Origin: Haladaptatus sp. DYF46
Lineage (GTDB): Archaea; Halobacteriota; Halobacteria; Halobacteriales; Haladaptataceae
DNA: 64,000 nucleotides
Assembly: GCF_021083305.1 (NCBI RefSeq)
Contig: NZ_JAJFAY010000001.1
Coordinates: 1-64,000, forward strand
Reading direction: 5' to 3'
Part shown: positions 25,047-33,779 of the stretch, in pieces
Numbering within the stretch: the first letter of the stretch is position 1
Layout: each line of letters starts with the position of its first letter
Notes under the pieces: generated by a model
Told to the model about the DNA's origin: nothing
The model's database searches: none
The model's input: only the letters and a program-made list of their open reading frames with translations
Made by a program: the position numbers and the translations under genes

Positions 25047-26279
25047 ATGGTCTCCGGATTGAACATTGACAAATCACGGGCGGCGTGGTGGGCCGGTGGC
25101 GGGATGCTCGGCCTCGCGGCGCTGTTCGTTATTTATTCGTTCATCGGGACGTTCGTCTTCGGTCTGTTTCTCTACTATGCGACGCGGCCCGTCTACCGTC
25201 GGCTTCAGCAGCGGGTTCGCCCGCGAAGCCTCGCCGCCGCCGTCGCGTTACTCGTCCTCGCCCTCCCCGCGATTTTGCTCGTCTCGTACACGCTCCTCAT
25301 CGCGTTTCACGAACTCACGACGGTCGCACAGACGGCCAACCTTGGTACCCTTCCAGAGCCGATACGGCAGTACGGTGACTTCTCCAAACTCGTCCAGAAT
25401 CCCGAGCAACTCCTCGAAAACGGGAACAACACGAAGCTCATCGAACAGGCGTTCGGTTCGACGTTCAAATACCTCGCCTTCGTCGGGAACGGAGCCCTCC
25501 ACCTGTTCGTGATGATCGCCATCGCGTTCTACCTCCTCCGCGACGACCACAAACTCTCGCGGTGGTTTCACCGGACGTTCGCCGACAGCGGCGGCGTCCT
25601 CGAAGCGTACGTCCACCACGTCGATTCGGACTTCAACAGCATCTTCTTCGGCAACATACTCAACGCGTTCATGACGGGAACCATCGGGGCCATCTCCTAC
25701 AACCTCCTCGACATGATAGCCCCGCCCGGGTTGGGGATTCCGTACCCGACTGTCATCGGACTGCTGACGGGCGTCGCCAGCCTGATTCCGGTCGTCGGGA
25801 TGAAACTCGTCTACTTCCCCGTGACCGGCGTCATCAGCGCGGAGGCCTTGATGACCCGCGACCCCGGCATCCTCTGGTTCCCCGTGGTATTCGCGCTCGT
25901 TTCGCTCGTGATCGTGGACACCATCCCGGACCTCGTTTTACGGCCGTACGTTTCGGGGCGCAACCTCCACGTCGGGATGGTCATGCTCGCGTACATCTTC
26001 GGCCCCCTGTTGTTCGGGTGGTACGGCATCTTCCTCGGGCCGATGATACTCGTCCTCGTCGTTCACTTCGTGAAAATCGTGCTGCCGGAACTCATCACCG
26101 GGAGCCCCATCGAACCGTGGGCGGTCGACCCGACGTATCTACGGAACGGAACGGAGTATCCGCAACCGCCGCACGACCCGACGGAATCGGCGGGATCGGT
26201 CGATGCAACCTCGCCGGTTCCGGACGAGGAGATGACCGTTCGGTCCCCGACACCGACCGACGGCGACGACGCCGACTGA
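25047..26279 (+). CDS. AI-2E transporter / PerM family membrane protein
   Basis: This 410-residue protein has eight or so transmembrane helices. The family markers are a helical pair at the N-terminus, AFYLLRDDHKLSRWFHRTF in the middle, and the C-terminal NAFMTGTIGAISYNLLDMIAPPGLGIPYPTVIGLLTGVASLIPVVG and FLGPMILVLVVHFV segments. Members export signalling molecules or act as Na/H antiporters, and the substrate here is unknown. A polar tail of about 60 residues is added at the C-terminus. A CTTTAAG-type box lies 25-30 nt before the ATG. Confidence 0.88.
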   Translation: MVSGLNIDKSRAAWWAGGGMLGLAALFVIYSFIGTFVFGLFLYYATRPVYRRLQQRVRPRSLAAAVALLVLALPAILLVSYTLLIAFHELTTVAQTANLGTLPEPIRQYGDFSKLVQNPEQLLENGNNTKLIEQAFGSTFKYLAFVGNGALHLFVMIAIAFYLLRDDHKLSRWFHRTFADSGGVLEAYVHHVDSDFNSIFFGNILNAFMTGTIGAISYNLLDMIAPPGLGIPYPTVIGLLTGVASLIPVVGMKLVYFPVTGVISAEALMTRDPGILWFPVVFALVSLVIVDTIPDLVLRPYVSGRNLHVGMVMLAYIFGPLLFGWYGIFLGPMILVLVVHFVKIVLPELITGSPIEPWAVDPTYLRNGTEYPQPPHDPTESAGSVDATSPVPDEEMTVRSPTPTDGDDAD

Positions 26280-26287
26280 CGACCCGT

Positions 26288-26560
26288 TCAATCGATGAAC
26301 CGTGCTTCCCACGCGCGGCGTTCCTCGATGTGTTTTTCGCCGTGTGCGGTCAATGTGTAGTAGTTCGTTCGCTCGTCACGCTTGCCTTTCTCCACGAGTC
26401 CCTCGTCGACGAGTGCATCGAGGTTGGGGTAGAGTCGCCCGTGATGTACCTCCGTGTCGTAGTAGTTCTCGAGATCCTCCTGAATCGCGAGTCCGTGTGG
26501 TTCGCCGTGCCCGGCGATGACGTACAGTATGTCCCGCTGAAATCCCGTCAACTCGTGCAT
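26288..26560 (-). CDS. PadR-family transcriptional regulator
   Basis: This 90-residue winged-helix protein is nearly all PadR domain: MHELTGFQRDILYVIAGHGEPHGLAIQEDLENYYDTEVHHGRLYPNLDALVDEGLVEKG, then RTNYYTLTAHGEKHIEER. Small PadR proteins of this kind are common haloarchaeal repressors. The target is unknown; it diverges from the amphi-Trp gene and converges on the AI-2E-family gene with 8 nt between stops. I chose ATG 26560, with a TATATTA box close upstream. Confidence 0.88.
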   Translation of the reverse strand: MHELTGFQRDILYVIAGHGEPHGLAIQEDLENYYDTEVHHGRLYPNLDALVDEGLVEKGKRDERTNYYTLTAHGEKHIEERRAWEARFID

Positions 26561-26676
26561 GGTTAATATAGTTGACGTGTCTGGTTGCAATAAGAATATT
26601 GGTTCCGACAGTTTCGACGGGCATCTCGTCTCCGTGGTGCCTCGTACTTATCACCGTCCGCGTCGTTTCTAGTGAC

Positions 26677-26955
26677 ATGCCCGAAGAAGTCCTGTTCGAA
26701 ACCGAAGAAGATCGAAGCCGTAGCGAAATCGCCAACTACCTTCGTGCCGTCGCAGACAAACTCGACGAAGGCGAGTCGATAACGCTGAATGCGGGGAGTC
26801 AGTCGGTGACGCTCGACCCGCCGAACCGTCCGTCGTTCGAGGTGAAGGCGGAACGCGAGAGTTCGTCGTCCGGTCGAAACGAACTCAGCGTCGAGTTCGA
26901 ACTCGAATGGAAGGAAGGCCAAGACGACACGGACGGAACGCTCGAAATCGAATAA
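26677..26955 (+). CDS. amphi-Trp domain protein
   Basis: This 92-residue protein matches the amphi-Trp family: EVLFETEEDRSRSEIANYLRAVADKLDEGESITLNAG, then NELSVEFELEWKEG. The family is a short archaeal and bacterial domain of unknown role with alternating charged and hydrophobic strands. It starts at ATG 26677. It is divergently placed to the PadR regulator, which may control it. Confidence 0.8.
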   Translation: MPEEVLFETEEDRSRSEIANYLRAVADKLDEGESITLNAGSQSVTLDPPNRPSFEVKAERESSSSGRNELSVEFELEWKEGQDDTDGTLEIE

Positions 26956-27174
26956 TTCGAAATCCGCCGTGTTCGTCCGGTTCGGCGCTCATCAGAGTCG
27001 CTGGGAACACCCGTCCGGCCCCGCTGTCGCGTCGGTACCCTCGAAAATCGTTTTTCGCGTTCTACGATGACTTGTAGATCGGCCGCATCCATTTCAAATT
27101 CAAATCTATTCAATAATAATTTGTATCGGATAGAGAAAAAATCTTAACCCCTTCCTTTTCTCAGACTTTGGGGC

Positions 27175-29463
27175 ATGCGAAAGGATACCACAAGCGGTTC
27201 ATCGCGGCGTGATTTCATGCAACAGTCGGGTGGAATCGCGCTGACGGCGGCGCTCGCTAGCTACCTCGGCGAATCGGCCATCGCGACGGCGCAGACGACG
27301 CCCAGCGACCGGGTGACGAACCTCGTCGACGAGATGACGCTCGAAGAGAAGGTCGGACAGATGACACAGATGGCCGCGAGCGAGGTTTCGAGCGAAAATC
27401 CGGCCGAGGCGCTCCGGAAGTACAAGCCGGGGTCGCTGATGTACCTGCCCTCGTTCGATCCCGAGGAGGTCGCACGCGAGAGCGACGTGCGGCAGAAAGC
27501 GATGGTCGAGGACACTCGCCTCGGGGTTCCGTTCGTCTACGGTATCGACTCGGTCCACGGGAACAACAACATCGAGGGAGCGACCATCTTCCCGCACAAC
27601 CACGGCGTCGGGGCGACGTGGGACGCGGACGCCGCCGAGGAGATGGCGTCGATAACGAGTCGAACGATGCGCGTCACGGGGACCCACTGGAACTTCTCTC
27701 CCGTCGCGGACCTCCAGCGCGATCCGCGTTGGGGTCGCTTTTACGAGGGATTCAGCGAGGACCCGTATCTGGCGTCCCGGTTGGTCGCCTCGAAGGTCCG
27801 CGGCTACGAGGAGGAGACGAACGGCTACAAGCGAACCGGGGCCAGCGTCAAACACTTCGCCGGATACTCGGCACCGGAGAACGGGAACGACAGGACCTCG
27901 GCCCTGTTGCCGTACCGGACGTTCGTGAGCACGTTCCTCCCTCCGTACGGCGCGGGTATCACGGCGGGAGCGGAGACGGTGATGGTCAACAGCGGATCGT
28001 TGAACGGCGTTCCCGCACACGCGTCGAAGGAACTCCTCACGGACATCCTCCGCGACCAACTCGGCTTCGAGGGGATGGTCGTCACCGACTGGCACGACTT
28101 CTATCGGATGATAAAGGTCCACGGGTTCGCGGAGGACCTGAAGGAGGCGACCCGATTGGGCATCAACGCGGGTATCGACATGTACATGGTCCCGGCGGCG
28201 GGCATCGAGGGCGACGACGCCGAGGGCTACCAGCAACGGCTCATCGAACTCGTGGACGAGGGGAGCGTCTCGATGGAACGCATCGACGACGCGGTGACGA
28301 ACGTCCTCGCGTTCAAGGAGAACCTCGGGTTGTTCGAGAACCCCTACGCCGAACCCTCGAAGGTCGAGGACGTCGTCTCCGAAGGTCGTGACCTCGCGCG
28401 GGACGTGGCAACGGAATCGATGACCCTGCTCACCAACGACGGAACGCTTCCGCTCGGGTCCGACGCGGGGTCGATTCTCGTCACCGGACCGAGCGCCGAC
28501 AGCGTGGCGAACCAGATGGGTGGCTGGTCGCTCGGGTGGCAGGGCGTCGGCGACACGGAGCCACCGGCGACCACGGTTCTCGACGGCATTTCCGAGGCAG
28601 CGTCCGGGGCGTCCGTCACGCACGTTCCGACCGGCCTCCACGAGTTCTCGAACGAGGAGTCGGTCCGCGACGCGGCGGAGTGCGCCGATGTGGTCGTGGC
28701 GGTCCTCGGCGAGGGACCGTACGCGGAGGAACAGGGCGACACCGACACGCTCGCCCTTCCGGACGCACAACGGCGACTCGTAAAGACGGTGGCGGAGATG
28801 GACACCCCGACGGTGGGCGTCATCATGGCCGGTCGTCCGCGCGGAACGTCGGTGTTCGATCATCTCTCGGCGTCGCTGATGGCCTACCTTCCGGGAACCG
28901 CGGCGGGACCGGCGGTCGCCGCGACGCTGTTCGGCGACGCCAACCCGAGCGGTCGGTTGCCGTTCACGTGGCCGACGGGGACCGGGCAACTCCCCAACGT
29001 CCACAACAATTTCCCGCCGGACGAGTTCAACGCGGAGGGCAACACCGACCCGCCACGGTCGCACGAGACGCCGCTGTTCCCGTTCGGACACGGGATGAGT
29101 TACACCGAGTTCGAGTACAGCGACCTCGAAATCAGCCCGACGGAACTGCCACAGAAGGCGGCGACGGACGACGTCACCGTCTCCGTTACGGTGCAGAACA
29201 CGGGCGATACGGCGGGCGAGACGGTCGTCCCGGTTTACGGCGGTCGCGAACACGGCGAAGTCATGTATCCGCAGGAAGTCGTCGTCGGTTTCGAGCGCGT
29301 TTCCCTCGACGCCGGCGAGACCGCCCGCGTCGACGTTCGCTCGACGGTGCTCCCGCTCGCCAACGTCCTCGGCGACGTGTTCTCCCGCGGCGAACTGGTC
29401 GTCGATACCGGCGACTACTGGCTTTCGGTCGGCGACATGACCGAATCGCTCTCGGTCGTCTGA
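27175..29463 (+). CDS. Tat-secreted glycoside hydrolase family 3 beta-glucosidase-like enzyme
   Basis: This 762-residue protein has a Tat signal (SSRRDFMQQSGGIALTAALASY, residues 5-26), the GH3 N-terminal barrel with MTLEEKVGQMTQ, VPFVYGIDSVHGNNN and HWNFSPVADLQRDPRWGRFYE, and the nucleophile Asp305 in VVTDWHDFY. The GH3 C-terminal alpha/beta sandwich and a fibronectin-III-like end (DDVTVSVTVQNTGDTAGETVVPVY) follow. It releases sugars from beta-glucosides outside the cell. A TTAACC-region promoter lies just upstream of the ATG. It is one of three Tat-exported hydrolases in the window. Confidence 0.93.
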   Translation: MRKDTTSGSSRRDFMQQSGGIALTAALASYLGESAIATAQTTPSDRVTNLVDEMTLEEKVGQMTQMAASEVSSENPAEALRKYKPGSLMYLPSFDPEEVARESDVRQKAMVEDTRLGVPFVYGIDSVHGNNNIEGATIFPHNHGVGATWDADAAEEMASITSRTMRVTGTHWNFSPVADLQRDPRWGRFYEGFSEDPYLASRLVASKVRGYEEETNGYKRTGASVKHFAGYSAPENGNDRTSALLPYRTFVSTFLPPYGAGITAGAETVMVNSGSLNGVPAHASKELLTDILRDQLGFEGMVVTDWHDFYRMIKVHGFAEDLKEATRLGINAGIDMYMVPAAGIEGDDAEGYQQRLIELVDEGSVSMERIDDAVTNVLAFKENLGLFENPYAEPSKVEDVVSEGRDLARDVATESMTLLTNDGTLPLGSDAGSILVTGPSADSVANQMGGWSLGWQGVGDTEPPATTVLDGISEAASGASVTHVPTGLHEFSNEESVRDAAECADVVVAVLGEGPYAEEQGDTDTLALPDAQRRLVKTVAEMDTPTVGVIMAGRPRGTSVFDHLSASLMAYLPGTAAGPAVAATLFGDANPSGRLPFTWPTGTGQLPNVHNNFPPDEFNAEGNTDPPRSHETPLFPFGHGMSYTEFEYSDLEISPTELPQKAATDDVTVSVTVQNTGDTAGETVVPVYGGREHGEVMYPQEVVVGFERVSLDAGETARVDVRSTVLPLANVLGDVFSRGELVVDTGDYWLSVGDMTESLSVV

Positions 29464-29831
29464 CCGGCCGGTTCGTCGTCCAGCAGTAGTCCCCCGTCAC
29501 TTCCCGTCTTCTCATCGGTTCGCGTCCGAAATATCGTCCGATAACGACGTCTCTCGTGGGGCAAGTAGGATGGGTACGGAGCATGTGGAATGGGCATTAT
29601 TAAACACTGCGCGTGCGCTTGTCGCCTTACAGAAAGCAGTCGCTCGTTGATTGATTTTCGAAAGGAAAGCGGAACACGCGGGGGCGAAAAGACCCCGCGT
29701 ACCGCTTGCCGCCCTGAATTGGTCCCCGCTGACGCTTCGGCCCTCCAAAGCGAAGCGTCAACTGCAACAATACGGTGTAATGACTTAAAGGTAACGATTT
29801 CGATAACTGCCGTTGACTGGCTGGAAAAAAG
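29464..29831. terminator. Intergenic stretch with two strong hairpins
   Basis: Between two convergent genes lie hairpins at 29676-29700 (ACGCGGGG pairing with CCCCGCGT) and 29731-29759 (GACGCTTCG pairing with CGAAGCGTC), likely bidirectional terminators. A 26-codon frame at 29570-29650 on the plus strand (EHVEWALLNTARALVALQKA) is amphipathic, but it is too short to call. Nothing else is seen. Confidence 0.45.
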
Positions 29832-29978
29832 TCAGATGTACTCCTCCTCCAGCGTCCACCCCAACGCCCGCTTGTAATGCGTGAACATCTCGCGGATTCC
29901 CTGATGGTTCATTTCGTCGCTTTCGAGCTGTTCTTTGAGGAACTCGTACTGCTCTCGTATCTCCTCTTCGTCGCGCAT
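29832..29978 (-). CDS. Small hypothetical protein (48 aa)
   Basis: This 48-residue protein (MRDEEEIREQYEFLKEQLES, then MFTHYKRALGWTLEEEYI) is highly charged and predicted to be helical, with a TGA stop at 29832-29834. The codon bias and the C-terminal Trp region look like a genuine small haloarchaeal protein. It lies 89 nt downstream of the DUF1028 gene on the same strand. The function is unknown. Confidence 0.6.
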   Translation of the reverse strand: MRDEEEIREQYEFLKEQLESDEMNHQGIREMFTHYKRALGWTLEEEYI

Positions 29979-30067
29979 ATCGTATCGGTTCGTGATTCTG
30001 TGGGTTATGTATGTCGGCGCGAGTACGGGCGTAAGCTGAATCTCCGGCGGTCGGTCGACTTCGCCCG

Positions 30068-31054
30068 CTACTTTCGGTCGAGGCGGGACAAGCCATGCCA
30101 GAGCGCATCGACCATCCGCTCCTCGCCGTCCCCGTCGGCGTCGTCCCATCCGCGGGCGAGGGCGTCCTCCAGCACGGGGATCGAGTGGTTCTCGAAGTTG
30201 TTCATGCCGCGGAAGTCTTCGAGCGCGCCGCGTTCGCCCTCGCCGAACGTCGCCGACGGCGTGCCGTCGAACAGTCCGAGTTCGACCAGCGTTTCGGACA
30301 CACGTTCCGCCGTGTCGCCGGTCAACTCCTGCGTTTCGTCGGCTTCCTCGCGTTCCAGCAGGGTCACGTCGTAGATTTTGAAGATTCGTTCCAGTTCGTC
30401 GATGGGTTTCTCGTGGTCGTCCACGCGAACGTCCACCCAGCGGTCGTTTCGTCCCTCGTACCCGCCCTCCGGCTTGGCGATGTACAGCGCGGCGCTCTGC
30501 TCGCCGCGTTTGTCGCCACCGGCGTCGTTGCCCGCGTGGAGCGCTCCGATGAGTCGTTCCGGCAGGCCACCCTCGGATTCCTCGAAGGTTTCCGCCATCG
30601 CTTCGAGCGTTTCGCGGTTTTCGAGGATGTTTCCCTGTACGGTGTAGTGGTCGCCTTGGATGTCGCCCGCGTAGTCGAAACAATCCACACCCGTGAACGC
30701 CGCGATGGTTTCGCCCTCCTCGTCCGACCCCTCGGAGATGCCTTGGTCGCGCATGGCGACCGGCGATTTCACGACGCCGACTTGGCGCGATTCGAACTCG
30801 GGGTCCGCACCGGTGAGTTCCATCACGACCTCCTTCGCGGACTTCCCCCGTCGGAGAAGATCGTGTCCGTCCGGGCCGTATGCGACGTTGGCAAAGCTCT
30901 GCGTGGCGATTGCCCCCGCATCCGCGCTGACGAACGGGACGACGCTCCCGACGCTGATGAACTTCGATTGGACGGCGACGCCGACGGCGTCCTGTTCGGG
31001 GTCACGCGCGACGATGGAGAACGTGGACGGTCGCGGCGTTGCTGGTCGTGTCAT
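30068..31054 (-). CDS. DUF1028 family Ntn-hydrolase-like protein
   Basis: This 328-residue protein starts TRPSTFSIVARDPE-like sequence and has the DUF1028 hallmarks: QDAVGVAVQSKFISVGSVVPFVSADAGAIATQSFANVAYG, YTVQGNILENRE and RGEQSAALYIAKPEGGY. The N-terminal catalytic Thr/Ser typical of Ntn-hydrolases would be the Ser in TFSIVARD. The substrate is not established for the family. The C-terminal 110 residues form a separate acidic domain of unknown role. ATG 31054 is chosen over GTG 31075. Confidence 0.85.
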   Translation of the reverse strand: MTRPATPRPSTFSIVARDPEQDAVGVAVQSKFISVGSVVPFVSADAGAIATQSFANVAYGPDGHDLLRRGKSAKEVVMELTGADPEFESRQVGVVKSPVAMRDQGISEGSDEEGETIAAFTGVDCFDYAGDIQGDHYTVQGNILENRETLEAMAETFEESEGGLPERLIGALHAGNDAGGDKRGEQSAALYIAKPEGGYEGRNDRWVDVRVDDHEKPIDELERIFKIYDVTLLEREEADETQELTGDTAERVSETLVELGLFDGTPSATFGEGERGALEDFRGMNNFENHSIPVLEDALARGWDDADGDGEERMVDALWHGLSRLDRK

Positions 31055-31102
31055 ACGCGGGACGAGGGAGTCCACCGCGAAAAGCGTTCACCACTCGGTA
31101 AC

Positions 31103-31519
31103 TCAGTTCTCGGGGTCGCTTCCCTCCGTGGAGTTCGTCGTTCCCTCGTCCGCCTTCCGTCCCGTGAGCGGTTGATGCGAGACGAGTTCGCAGTCGAAAT
31201 CGGGGTGTTCCGCGAGGTGGTGGACGAGTATGTGCCGTCGTCCGCCGGTCAATCCGCGCTCACCCACCTCCTCCGCGGTGAACGTCCCCGGCAGTCGTTC
31301 GTACAGGTCCACCAACGCGTCGAACCGCTCGAACACCTTTCGGTGCCCGGCGGAGTCGGCGCCGCGGCGCGAGACGACGTAACTCCCGTCGTCCCTGTAC
31401 TCGCCCGCCGTGCGGAAGAACTCGCGGCGTTCGGTCAGTGCCCGTCCCAGCGCTTCGCGCAACCGGTCGGCCTCGCGTCTGGTCAGGTCGTACGTCTCGC
31501 CGGAAACGGTCAGCGACAC
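31103..31519 (-). CDS. Hypothetical protein (138 aa, GTG start)
   Basis: This 138-residue polar protein opens SLTVSGETYDLTRREADRLREALGRALTERREFF and contains GRRHILVHHLAEHPDFDCELVSHQPL near the C-terminus. It has no recognised domain. The only in-frame start I find is GTG at 31519; the open frame extends upstream without ATG. It follows the TFIIB-ribbon gene divergently and precedes the DUF1028 gene on the same strand by 48 nt. Confidence 0.6.
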   Translation of the reverse strand: MSLTVSGETYDLTRREADRLREALGRALTERREFFRTAGEYRDDGSYVVSRRGADSAGHRKVFERFDALVDLYERLPGTFTAEEVGERGLTGGRRHILVHHLAEHPDFDCELVSHQPLTGRKADEGTTNSTEGSDPEN

Positions 31520-31812
31520 GCCGTCGTCCGTGTTCTCGGCGGAGACCGGCGTCTCCTCGGTAACGAGCGAGTCGTCCGATCCGACCGAATACTCCGCAGA
31601 ATCAGCAGTGCGACACGTGGCCGAGAATTTCTCGACCAGCCGCCACGAGGCGACTTACTCTATCCTCCGAGCGTGTTTCACTCGACATGGTACCTTCACG
31701 TAGTTCGTGACCGCTGATAAATCTACGGGGTGGTCGGTGCAGGCGTCCGCGGCGCTACCGAGCACGTCCGTCGCGCGTGAGAGTTTTCACCCCGGAAGCG
31801 CAATCGTGGGAC

Positions 31813-32529
31813 ATGAAAGTCCGCGGAACCCGCGAGTGCAAGAACTGTGGGACCCAGTGGTCGTACTACGAGACGGGAAGCGTCACCTGTCCGAACTGCG
31901 AGAGCATGCAGAGCGTCGGCTTGGACGAGGATCGGATGCAACACACCGACAGTCCGGCGATGCTCGAACTGGCCGACGTACGCGACGCACTCGACAGGGA
32001 ACCCGTTCGCGAAGTCGCGACCAGCGCGGCGGAAGCGGCGAGCGAGTACCGCAGAAAACGCGGGTTCATCAGCGGCGGCGAACTCCTCCTGTTGGACGAC
32101 ACGTACCTCGCGGCGGGCGAACTTCGACACGCCGGGGAACTGTTCAGTCGCTCGATGCGGATGACGGACGACGAGGAGATATACTTCTTCTCGCTCCTCC
32201 GCGGGGCCGACGAGGGCGAACGACCCGACGCCCGTGACCTCCCCGAGTCGATTTACGAGATTCGGGGGCTGGCGGACGCGGAGTCGCTCAAGGAGTACCA
32301 CGGCGAGATGGGCGAGTGGGCGAGGGAACACGACGTGGACCGGGAGGGGAGAAACACGCTCGAAACCTTGGGTGAACACGTCCGCCGCGCCCAGGCGCTC
32401 GAAGGCGGCATCGACATCGACAGCGCCGAAGCCCTCGTCTCCGCTGCGCGCGATTTGGCGCGGTACTTCGACGAAGGCGATTTGGACGCACTCGCGAGCA
32501 GTCGGGACACGCTCTCTCGGTTGGCGTAG
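31813..32529 (+). CDS. TFIIB-type zinc-ribbon protein (DUF7117-like)
   Basis: This 238-residue protein starts MKVRGTRECKNCGTQWSYYETGSVTCPNCES, a zinc ribbon with CKNC and CPNC. A long acidic helical region follows (ALDREPVREVATSAAEAASEYRRKRGFISGGELLLLDDTYLAAGEL). I associate it with the haloarchaeal family DUF7117 (number from memory). A TFIIB-like ribbon with a helical rod suggests binding to transcription or other nucleic-acid machinery, but the role is unknown. It starts at ATG 31813. Confidence 0.75.
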   Translation: MKVRGTRECKNCGTQWSYYETGSVTCPNCESMQSVGLDEDRMQHTDSPAMLELADVRDALDREPVREVATSAAEAASEYRRKRGFISGGELLLLDDTYLAAGELRHAGELFSRSMRMTDDEEIYFFSLLRGADEGERPDARDLPESIYEIRGLADAESLKEYHGEMGEWAREHDVDREGRNTLETLGEHVRRAQALEGGIDIDSAEALVSAARDLARYFDEGDLDALASSRDTLSRLA

Positions 32530-32553
32530 TCGCAGTCGCGGACGACCGGACGA

Positions 32554-33447
32554 CTACGGCAGTTCGACTTCGACGCCCTCCTGTTCTCCGGCGGCCTTCA
32601 CCGTGTTGTAGAGCAACATCGCTCGGGTCATCGGGCCGACGCCGCCCGGAACGGGCGTGATGGCGCTCGCCTTCTCCTTTGCGCTGTCGAAGTCCACGTC
32701 GCCGACGAGTTCGTAGCCCTTCTCGTTGTCCGCGTCGACGCGGTTGACGCCGACGTCGATGACGGTCACGCCGTCCGAGAGCATCGACTCGTCGATGAGT
32801 TCGGGGACGCCGCAGGCCGCGACGACGACGTCCGCATCGCGGGTCTTCGCCGCGAGGTCGGCGGTGCGGGAGTGACACACCGTCACCGTCGCGTTGCCGC
32901 CGTCGGCTTTCTGAATGAGGAGGTTCGCCAGCGGTTTGCCGACGATGTTCGACCGGCCGACGATGACGACGTCCTTCCCTTCCGGGTCCACGTCCGCCGA
33001 TTCGAGGAGTTTCTGGACCCCGTGCGGCGTACAGGGCTTGAATCGAGGGTGTCCCGCGACGAGCATCCCGACGTTCTCCGGGTGGAAGCCGTCGGCGTCC
33101 TTTTTCGGGTCGATGGCGCGGAGGACCTGCCGCGAATCTACGTGGTCGGGAACCGGCATCTGGACGAGAATGCCGTGTACTTCGGGGTCCTCGTTCAGGT
33201 CGTCGATGGTGTCGTACAGTTCCTCGGCGGGAGCGTCGGGGTCGATTTCGATATGAATCCCGTTGATACCGACCTCCTCGCAGTCGCGCTGTTTCATCGA
33301 CACGTACGTCTCGCTCGCGGGGTCGTCGCTCATGAGGACCGTCGCCAATCCCGGCGTTACACCCTCCGCCTTCAGCGTCTGGATGCTCTCGCCGAGGTCC
33401 GTTCGAATACCCTCCGCCACTGCGCGTCCGTCGATGATGTCCGTCAT
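32554..33447 (-). CDS. folD: Bifunctional methylenetetrahydrofolate dehydrogenase/cyclohydrolase
   Basis: This 297-residue protein matches FolD: the catalytic Lys in ETYVSMKQRDCEEVGI, GILVQMPVPDHVD, DVVIVGRSNIVGKPLANLLIQ, and the C-terminal TPVPGGVGPMTRAMLLYNTV. It interconverts methylene-, methenyl- and formyl-tetrahydrofolate. It lies upstream of glyA in order (glyA, small gene, folD along the map, all minus strand), giving a one-carbon cluster. GlyA makes methylene-folate for FolD. Confidence 0.96.
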   Translation of the reverse strand: MTDIIDGRAVAEGIRTDLGESIQTLKAEGVTPGLATVLMSDDPASETYVSMKQRDCEEVGINGIHIEIDPDAPAEELYDTIDDLNEDPEVHGILVQMPVPDHVDSRQVLRAIDPKKDADGFHPENVGMLVAGHPRFKPCTPHGVQKLLESADVDPEGKDVVIVGRSNIVGKPLANLLIQKADGGNATVTVCHSRTADLAAKTRDADVVVAACGVPELIDESMLSDGVTVIDVGVNRVDADNEKGYELVGDVDFDSAKEKASAITPVPGGVGPMTRAMLLYNTVKAAGEQEGVEVELP

Positions 33448-33546
33448 TACCGAAGAATGTGACTCGAAGCCCCTTCAACATTCGGGTTCGTGCGCATTTC
33501 TGGGATTTAAAATCTGAATATATGCACAATCTTGACTATCCACGGG

Positions 33547-33717
33547 CTACCGACTCGACTGAATCCTATCGACCTGTTCGCGCGGATGGAACTGGTTTGC
33601 CGATTCGGTCTGGATTCGAATCCAACCCGGATAGATGGCGACGGTTACGTCCGCGAGGGATGTTCCGTCGGTGAACACGATGTCGGCACGCTTGAAGCCC
33701 GCTAGCTGTTCCGGCAT
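33547..33717 (-). CDS. Small protein (56 aa) between glyA and folD
   Basis: This 56-residue protein (MPEQLAGFKRADIVFTDGTS, then VAIYPGWIRIQ and NQFHPREQVDRIQ) reads cleanly from ATG 33717 to TAG 33547-33549 with the expected haloarchaeal codon bias. It looks like a small all-beta, Sm- or SH3-like unit. I recall similar short proteins in other haloarchaea but cannot name the family. It lies on the glyA/folD strand and may be cotranscribed with glyA. Confidence 0.65.
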   Translation of the reverse strand: MPEQLAGFKRADIVFTDGTSLADVTVAIYPGWIRIQTESANQFHPREQVDRIQSSR

Positions 33718-33779
33718 GGTAGTGACTCACGGCGTGCCGAATTAGGTGTGTCGTCTCGAAGGGAAAAATCGGGAGTCGA

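Noticed and set aside
27199-29253. 684-codon open frame antisense to the GH3 gene
   Set aside because: Same codon-bias shadow; its sequence is basic and unlike haloarchaeal acidic proteins.
29570-29650. 26-codon frame encoding an amphipathic peptide
   Set aside because: Too short to separate from chance without homologues; noted under the intergenic entry only.
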